From the NCBI GenBank assembly GCA_964484135.1, contig CAZAEL010000052.1, positions 1 through 17,044 on the forward strand: a stretch of 17,044 nt of DNA, read 5' to 3'. The notes beneath the pieces were generated by a model that saw nothing but the letters and a program-made list of their open reading frames with translations, did not search any database and was not told where the DNA came from. Within the stretch, counting starts at the first letter, position 1; each line of letters starts with the position of its first letter. This document shows positions 7,628 through 16,600 of this stretch, in pieces. Both the position numbers and the translations under genes were made by a program. Origin of the DNA: CAZAEL01 sp964484135. GTDB taxonomy: Bacteria > Elusimicrobiota > Elusimicrobia > FEN-1173.

Positions 7628-10600
7628 TTACGCGCTTTGGGAAATGAGATCCTGGACCTGCCTCATGAATTCGAGGCCCTCCAGGAGGTTGGGAATGACG
7701 GGCAGGAAGAAACCCCGGTCGTACATCAATATCTGGATGAGTTGATCGGTGTCGGACAGGTCGAACTCCAAACGGGAAGCGGGCCGGGTCACGGCCTGGG
7801 AAATCCGTTCCGCCATATCTTCCGCCCCGGGGAGCGAGGCCAGGGCCCGAAGGATTTGGCCCATGGGCACGGACACCACCTGCCCCGCCTCATAGGCCGC
7901 CGCATATTCCCGGCCCACCTGGGAGAGGGGCATGACATGACACCGGCCCTCCAGCCGGATGGCATTCAGCAGGGACGTGATCTGAGAAGGCATATTCCCC
8001 GATCGAATCCATAACGCTTCAAAAAAATCCCCGGCCGTGCCCCGGCTGGTCAGGAGCACCGGGCGAAATTCGGGGTCTTCCGCAAGCCGTCCGGCGATCA
8101 TCAGAAGGGTCCGCTGAAGCCGCTCATCGTCCAATTCCCCCGTCACGTCGAAAAGGACCGGCTGTTCAGGGTCCAGCGCCGTTGACGTCAAAAGCCATCC
8201 ATGCCCCTGGGTTTGCGAGGTTTGGGCGACCCGGTTCACCCGGTCCCACAGGAGCCGCTCCAGGGCCTGCCCGTCAAGGCCCGGAAAGAGGGCCCGGCCC
8301 AGGGCCGCCATTTCCGGCACCAGCACGCGCCGGGCCGTCTCTCGGAAGAAGGGGGACCTCGCGCAGAGGGGCCCCATCAGCTCCGCCGCGTCCAACAGGA
8401 ACCGGCTGTAATAGTCCCGGCCGCCGGCGCGGGATTGGGTGAAGAATTTCGCCGTCAGGTCGAAAAGCTGCTGCAACGCCGCTTCGGCCTTCAGTCTGGT
8501 GTCCATGTCGCCGATATCCCGCTCCAATTCCTTTTCCCACTTCCGCCAGACATCGGGGGCGAAGGGCATGGTGTCCCAGGGCTCCCGGCCCATGGTCATG
8601 AGCAACGACTGGGTCTCCGGCTCCTTCAAAAGCCGGGCTTTCAGTTGCCGGGCCGGCCGCCCGGCCCAGGCGCCCACCAGGGGGAGGGAGGGAGGAATCA
8701 GGTCCGTTTCCGGCAAAGAATCCCTCAATGAAGCGGATGGCTCGGGCTGGACAACGGCGGGCCGGGAGCGCGCAAAGACAAATCTTCGACGAAAAGCGAT
8801 CCGAAGCACGTCCGGGAACGTGGCCGCCTGCTCAAAGTACGCGGGGATTTCGTCCCGCAACGCCTGCCGCCGGCTCGGCGCGCGCCGGTCCCGCTCCCCG
8901 GCGTGCTGACGCTGATGGATCCGCTCATGCCTGTAAAAGGACCATTGGATGACGACGGGAAGACGGGCCAAAACCTGCTTGTCTCCGCGGATGACGCCCC
9001 GGGCGTCGGTATACAGGTCATCGGAACGGCCGGGCTCGGCGGGCGGCAGCTCACGCAACGGCCCGATGAGCCGCTGGTCCAGTTCCGGCCCGGCGCGGAT
9101 GGGATGGAGCCTGGCCTGTCGCCGGGCCCAGAGCATGGCCACCCCCATGAACAGGAACCAGCCGCCGAGGATCAGCGGGTATATCCCGGAAAAAGAAAGG
9201 ATGACGGCGCGGGGAACGGGCGCCTTGACGAACGCCGCGGCCGCGACCACGATCGGAAGGAGCGCGATGAACGGCAAGAGCGCGCCGCCCAAAAACATCC
9301 CGCCGACCAGGGCCATGCCCACCGAGACCGCCGCCCCCGCCAGTCCGGACACCACGCCCGAGGCGAAAAGCCCTTTGGCGCTCACAAGACGGTCTTCCCG
9401 GCCGTCCGCCGCGGGCGGCCGATCGTCCGGAAGAGATTCCTCCAGCCGCCGCTCCTGCCGGGAGATAAGGGTCACGGCGTTTTTCACGGCCTGGGGGAAG
9501 GCGTCGCCGTCCTTCATTTCGGAATCCACATAATAGAGGAATTCTTCCGCCAGCCGGTCGGCCAGGGGCCGCACATCGGCGCGGGCGGCCCGCCGTTCCG
9601 CCTCCCGCGCGGCGTCGCGCGCCTCTTTGGAGTCCGCGACGGGCGGGTTCTCCCCCACCAGGATGAGCTGATCGGCCAGCGCGTCCATGAAATACTCCCT
9701 GATCCCGTGGGCCAGCCCCGCGAGCAACTCCGGGTTGTCGCGCCCTTGCTGGGCGGCCTGGGCCACGTCGAACTCATGATAGGACAGGTAATCATCCAGA
9801 ATCTTGAGCCCCGCGGTCGCCGGCTCGGACAGGAGCGCAAGGCTTCTTCCCTCTCCCATTTCCCGCAGACGACGCAGGGCATGCAGGGCCGGCCGCTCCG
9901 GGTCGAAGGCGCGCTCCTGCAAAGGCCGCGGCAACACCCTTGATCGCATCTTGCGCAGGACTTCCTCCCGGGAACCCACCCTCTCCCGCAGGCGGGACCG
10001 GGCGTCCGGCGCCATGTCCGTGCGGAACAACGCCTCCATTTGCGCGACCTGGAGTTCCAGCCGCCCCATCAACAGGTCCACCTCCTCCCGGATCGCCGCC
10101 TCGTCCTGGTGGCGGCCCTCCGCCCGCACCTGTTCGAAGAGCTTCTTCCGGGCCTCCTCCAGCAGGTCCCGCTTGACCTGGGGATACATGTCGCGCACCT
10201 TCTGGCGCGCGGCCTCGGTCCGATATTCCCGCGGATCCGTCCGGGTGATGAGGGTGAACAGGAAATAGGAAAATTTGTCGTGGATGCCGTGCAGCTCGTG
10301 CGTGAACCGGCCCCTCTCCTTCGCCTGGGAGAACGTGGGGCGCTCCACCATGGTGTAGGCCCTGTATGTGGACGAATAATGGGGGAGGAAGGCGTAGCGG
10401 TCCTTGATCCCGGCCAATCGGGGGATGTTGACGGCCTCCAGTTCGTCCGCGTCCACAAAAAGCATTTCCGTCAAGGTCTTGGGTTCCGGGTAGTTCTGTC
10501 CCCGGTGCCGCATGATGCCTTTGAGCACGTCCTGGATGTAGGGTCTTTTCTTCTCCTTCCCATCCTCGTACACCGGGGAGGCGGCCTCGCTGTTCACCTT

Positions 10601-13600
10601 GCGCATGATCCGGCTGGCCTCAAGGCCGCCCGTCACGTGGTGGTTGTGTCTGTCCAGAAGGCTCGTCAGATCGTGGAACAAGCCGATCCCCACGATGAGC
10701 CGCTGAGCGTAGCCCTCCTCGTAATCCCCCAGGAAATCCGCTTCCAGGGGGCCAAGCTCCTCCCCGGAAGCGCGCTTCCACCGGAGGTCCTGCGCCGTTT
10801 CGTCCGCGAAGGACAAAGCCTGGTCTATGACGTCCAGGGAATGGACCAAACCGTGGTCGATCCGGGTGAGGTAAAGCTCATAAAGCCGCGGCTCTATGTT
10901 CCTTTTGATGTCCTCTATCATGCGGACGGTCTGATCATGGAGCGCCTGGCCGTGATGTTCCCGGATCCGTTCCAGACGCTCCTGGACCTTGTCCTGGGCT
11001 TCCTTCCAGCCGTAATGGGCCACCGGATAAAAGGTTTCCGGCGACGCGGCCAGCCGGGGGTTGAAGGCCACCGCCATCCACCGACCCATAAGGCCAAGAC
11101 CTCGTTGAATGACCACGTCGAACGTGGGCTCGGTCATGTTCACGCCGGATTGGGACACCAGAATCAGACGTCCTTCCTCATTCACCCCCAAGCTGCGCTC
11201 GGGCAGAGGGTAGGCGGCTCCCATGAAAGGGACCAGGATCACCCACAGGGCGAAGAGCCGCAGACTGAGGCGCATGGCGGTCCAAATCCGCGCCGGCCAG
11301 AAACGCTTGCCGGCGATGAACTGGCCGGGGGCCCGGGTTTCAACGTATTCTCTGACCAGCGTCCCCGAGGGATCCCGCACCACGGGCCTGCCGTCCTGTT
11401 GGGCGATGACTTCCGGCAGGACGAAAAAGCCCCTCAGCCACCGACCCACCAGGGGGACCCGCCTCCACCGTTCCACCACCTCCAAAATTTTCTCCCCCGA
11501 TTTTTGCTCGGTCTTGCCCACGGCCCGCTTGACCACCACCATCTTGCCGTCCCTGAGCCGGATGGCCCGGAAGCTGACGATCCCGATGGGCTCCAGGAGC
11601 TCGAACGTGTCGTCGCCGATCCGCATCACCTCGCCGGCCACGAACTTGGCCCCGCCGCTGAAGATGCCGTCCCCGATGGCGCTTTCCGGCTTCCCCTTCT
11701 CGTCCGGATACGCGGGGACGTACCACGCGATGTGCACGTCCACGTTCGGATGCTTTTGCCGGATGGTGACGAGCCCCCGGGGATCGGCCACGAAACCCAC
11801 GATCTTGATCCGCTCCGGCTTGACCCCCAGGGCGATCAGGTCGTCAATCATGTTGACGATGCTGTCGCCCGTGTTGAAGACATGGTCGAAAACCACCACG
11901 TCCGCGTCCGGGTTCTCCCGCAGCGAGCGGGAGAGGCTCTGCACGAACACGTCGCGGTTCTCGATCTTGGCGTCCGTGACCTTCACGGGGATCTGGATCA
12001 TGTCCGGGTCCTGGAAGAGGGCGATCCGCTGGTCGGCCAGCCCCTGCCGGGCCATGGCGATGCCGATCATCTTCCTGCTCCCCCCTTCGGCCTTGATCGC
12101 GGTCCGTACCGCGGGCCAGTAGTACCGGGCGAAAATCTTGTACACCAGCTCGATGCGGTCCGCCGCGTCCCATTCATCCCGCTTGCGGATCAGGGTCTCG
12201 ATCACGGGGATGATCCACCGGAACCGCGGCTTGGCCGCCAGGACTTGCAGATGGCCCTCTTGGACACCCCGACGGAGGGATCGCTCGTCCTGTTCCCCGA
12301 TGGGCGTTCCGAAAGTCGGGTATTTGCGGAGGTCGAACGCGTTTTGCCCGCGGGGGTCCGTCCATCCGGCGCCGCTGTACTCCTGGAGGACCTCCCGGCG
12401 GGCCATGTCCTCCTCCGAGGCGGGGAAGCGGTGCCTGAACCAGCCGGCCCGGTGCAGGAACGGCGCCGGCACGTACCCCGTGCGGAGGGACCATTCCATG
12501 AGCTTGTCCACGATGCGGTCATCCCTCACCACGTCCGCCAAGGGCGCGTTGGCCAAGTCCTTTTCCAGCGCGAGGATGTCCGTTCCCAAACCGTCCAAGG
12601 CCCTCCCCACGCCGCGCCGATACAGGGTGTAACGGGCATAGGAAATCCAGGCCAGGATGACGACCGCGGCCGCGACAATGGAAAAAGCGCCCACGGTCAC
12701 CATCGTCCAGAGAGGGATCGTCCCGGCGACCAGCAACGCCAAATCAAAAGTCGCCATTTGCACGATGAGGGCGCCGGAGTAAACCATGACGGGCAGAGAA
12801 AGGAGGGACATCCAGAGACGGCGGTACACCAACCAGGCCCGCGGCGCCTCGAAATATTTCTGGACGGCCCCCAGGAGCATGTCCTGCACGAAACGCGGCA
12901 GGACGGCCAAGACCGCCTTGTCCGCCACCAAGCCGCGGGAGGAGATTTCAAAAAGGCCGCTGAAAGGCCGCCCTTCGCCCACCAACACGCGGCTTTGCAG
13001 GACCGGGACCAAGGTTTCCATCCACCAGGACTCCCGGCTGAAAGAGCGCGGCCGCAAGGCCAGAAGCAGGGCGAAAATCCAGAAAACGGCCGTCGTCAGG
13101 AGCCACGGCGTCACCAGGACGGCCGCCGCCGCAAGAGGAGCTTCAAAAACCACGGCCAAAAGCAACAGGGACGCCGCCACCGTCGCGTTGACCACCCCGG
13201 TCAAGAACAGTCCGCGGGGGGTGATGAGCTGGACGGGTTTGGCCCGGGGTCGCGACGGGGCCTGGAACAGCGGAGACGACGGGTCGGCCAGCTCCGCCAC
13301 CCGGTCTTCAACGCCCTCCAACTCAACGCCCAAACGCCAGAGGATTTCCCGGTCCTGCTGGGAGAGCTCGGCCTCGTCGGCCTCCGAGTTGGAGAAGATA
13401 TCCGCCTCGTGCATGAGCTCATGCGACAGCTCCACCACGTCCAGTTCCTGGGCGGGGTTCTCCGTGTTGACGTAGATGTATCCGTCTCTGCGGCAATTTC
13501 CGTAAAAGTTGGGGGACTTCCGGCGGGCATCCAAAATGAGGGTCTTTCCGTTCAGCCCGTTGAGGAGGGCGCTGCGGTAATCCTGCTTGTTGGCGAGATA

Positions 13601-16600
13601 ATCCGGCCCCCGGATCCGTATGCTCTCCTCGAAAAGCTGCTGGATCGTCAGCCCCTGGACGGCCAGCCTTTGCAGGACCTCCCTGTGCGCCACCACGGTG
13701 AGGGAATGGTGCGCGTCCAGGTCCACCTGGACCTCGCGGAAATCCCGCGGGATGTCTCCCCGGCCGATCCTTTCCCGCAGGGCCCGCGCCTCCTCCTCCA
13801 CCTCCGCTTCGGAGGCGTACGCGGGATGGTCCGGCCGCACCTTCACCCCGGCGCCGGCGTGCCCTCGTCCGGACTTCCACCATTCCAACGACCTCACGTC
13901 CGGCGCCATTTCCAGGAAATCCGCCTCCGTCAGGAGCTGTCCCTCTTCCACCAATTCCTCGTACAACTCGCGCAACATGCCCTCGTAAGGGTCTTCCACA
14001 TGGCGGTGGTCGCGGATCCACCGTCCGAACCATCCCAATTGAGACGCCTTGATGCGAAGGATCAGGTCTCCGTTGCCGCGTTCTGATCGTTGCACCCCCT
14101 CCTGCCGCAGCGCCTCCCATCCCTCCTTGGTCCCGGACAAAGCCCCGCCGACCAGGCCGTAACGGTCCCCCTCCCTCATCAACAGGAAATATTCCCTCCC
14201 TGTATGGTCCTTGAAACTGATGCGCGCCAGCGCGGCCACCGACACACGGGCCGTCCCTTCGCCGCCCTCCTCCACCGCCTGGTCTTCCCACGGGACCCGC
14301 TCCAACGATGGCGACCAGCCTCCCCCCCACAGCGTCTCCTCCACCCTCTCCCGGAACTCCCCCGCGAAGACCCTCTCCTCTCCGTCCACGAAGGTTTTGT
14401 ATTCTCCGCCATCTCTCCACACGAGCACGAAAGGTCCGCCCGGCCGGGAGGCGATCTTCTGCCGGATCAGGGTCCCTGCGGTGGCGCCCAGCCTGAGGTC
14501 GTGACGGAACAGGAACTGGTGCGTCTCCGAGGCCTCGTCGTAAAATCGCGCCGGCCGCCATGACTCGAGTTCGAAATGATCCACCGACAGACGGGCTTCG
14601 GAGGCGCCGGGCGTTTTCCGGACGGCTTCCAGGAGAGCGTCAAGGTCCAGATCGTTCGGCACGCCGACCTCCAGCACGACCGTGACGGGCCTGTCGTCCA
14701 AGTACCGGCCTTTCCCGACCCCCAGGGCTTGCAGGACCCGGCGTAGCGGCTCCCAGGCGTCTTCCCGCCGCTCCAGCTTCATATCCACCACGTTCGCGTA
14801 AGGATGGGCGTCGATCAGGGCGGCCGTCAGGTCCCGCACCAAGCCGGCGTGGTCCCGGGTCTCCACCTGGATGCGGACCGTCCCCACGGTCCGCCGTTGG
14901 GTCTCGAAGTCCTCCTCCTGGCTGGTCTCGATGGATTCCAGCCGCGACCTGAGTTCCGCGACGTCATTCCCCGTGATCTTGCCCTTGTCCGGCGACGGCG
15001 ACACGGTGATCCGGATTTCCACCCCGTCCTCGGACCGGAACTGGTGATAGGCGCCGATGCTCCCGCCGAAATCCGCCACGATGTCCGCGATCTCGTGGAG
15101 GGAACCCGGCACATCGTGGGCCAGCGTCACTTCGATGTTCAGATCCCCGTTCCCGTAGACCTTCACCGTCGCCTTCCGCCTCCTCTGGATCTCCGCCACC
15201 AGGCCGTTGAGCCTGTCCAGGTCCTCGGGGACGGCCCTGAAATGGGGGCCCGCGGCGGGCGCGCGGAGGAAGAGATCGTCCGGGTCCGCTTCCCGTCCGC
15301 TCGCCTTCTCGTTGTTCGCGTCCACGGGCCAGATGCGGCCGGTCTGCTGTCCGTAGAGGAAAACGATCTCCCTGTTTCTGACGGATTCATGCACTTTCCG
15401 GAAGTTTTCCCCGAAATCTTCCCCCAGCATGGGGGAAGGATCGTTGAAGATCTGTTCCCTGTCGAAGCTGCGGAAGAGCTTGAAGTCCTGGCCCAGCTTA
15501 TAGATCCAGTGGGCGGCGTCTCCGCTCATGTATCTTTGGAAATCCTCCGATGTCGGAAAAAGCTTGACCTCCAACCCGCCGCTCTCGATGTTCTCCATGC
15601 GGAAATGTCTGGCGGACGCGGACCGGGTCGATTCGTTCAGCCACGGCCGGATCCCGCCGGTTTCGGTGGCGTCCGTCCAACGGGACACCACTTCGTACCC
15701 GGGCCGTCCCCCTCGCGCCGGGGGGCTCAGGGCGGCCACGATGTGGGGATGGGCCTTGGCCATGGCCGCCTCGTCCGGCAGGATCACCGTGATGCTGACA
15801 AGGTCGTTGACGAGATTTCCGTCCAAAGCGTTCTTGGGGAGATCTTTCTTGCGCACCATCTTCAGGAGCAGGCTGGAGGGGGTCTTGATCCGGATCAGGA
15901 TCTTCGCGCCCTCGATGCCCTGCTCCCTCAGCCAGTCCTCCACGCGGGCCCGCAAAACGTCCAGGACGTCGTACGGGTTCTCGGGGTTGTCCTCCCAATC
16001 CACGCCGAAGACGGTGAGTTCCTGGCCGATCCGATCCAAAAGTTCCCCGTAAGCGTCCTCTCCCAGCAGCCCCCGGGCGGAAGACCGCCAGATGTCTTCC
16101 GCGATGTCCGGGCGGCCCAAGCGGTCCGCCAACGGGCCGTACACGTGGCGGATCTGCTGCTGGATGGGACTGTCGATGTCCTCGGCTTCCCACGCGCCGG
16201 CCGCGGACAGGGCCTGCAGCCGTTCCGCGAGGAGCAGCAGCATCGCCTCCGGCGATCCGGCGGCCTTGACAACGGCGGCCATCTGGTTGCGCACGACGTA
16301 GGGCGACCCTTTGCGCGGCGGACGGTAGGGAAGCCGCTTCGCGAGGTTCACGCTTTCCGCCATCTCCAGGACGCGGCGGGCCACATCGCCGTCAAGAAGA
16401 AGCCCGAACTGCTGGGTCAGGGCCCGGCGCATGTCCTCGGGGGAAAGGCGATGGATCAAGGCCGCGATGACCACCTCGTTCATGTCGCCGAGGCCGCCCC
16501 AGCGCGAGACGGTGTTGACCATGGCGTCCACGTACTCCCGGTCCGCCGGCCTGTTCCCGTAGAGCCGCCACAGGATGCGGTGGTATTGGGTCAGGTCCGG

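Noticed and set aside
10040..14086. Plus-strand open frame of 1348 codons, and similar ones at 303-2177, 2211-3872, 4485-5873 and 8903-9943
   Set aside because: Those checked for register are exactly in codon phase with the minus-strand giant genes, where GC-rich codon use keeps the antisense frame open. Their translations are rich in Arg, Pro, Gly and His with no domains, while the minus frames carry clear families.
13419..14561. Minus-strand open frame of 380 codons overlapping the giant gene in another phase
   Set aside because: It is an out-of-frame shadow rich in Arg and Gly, lying under the Nudix-like and HELMHEA-coding frame.
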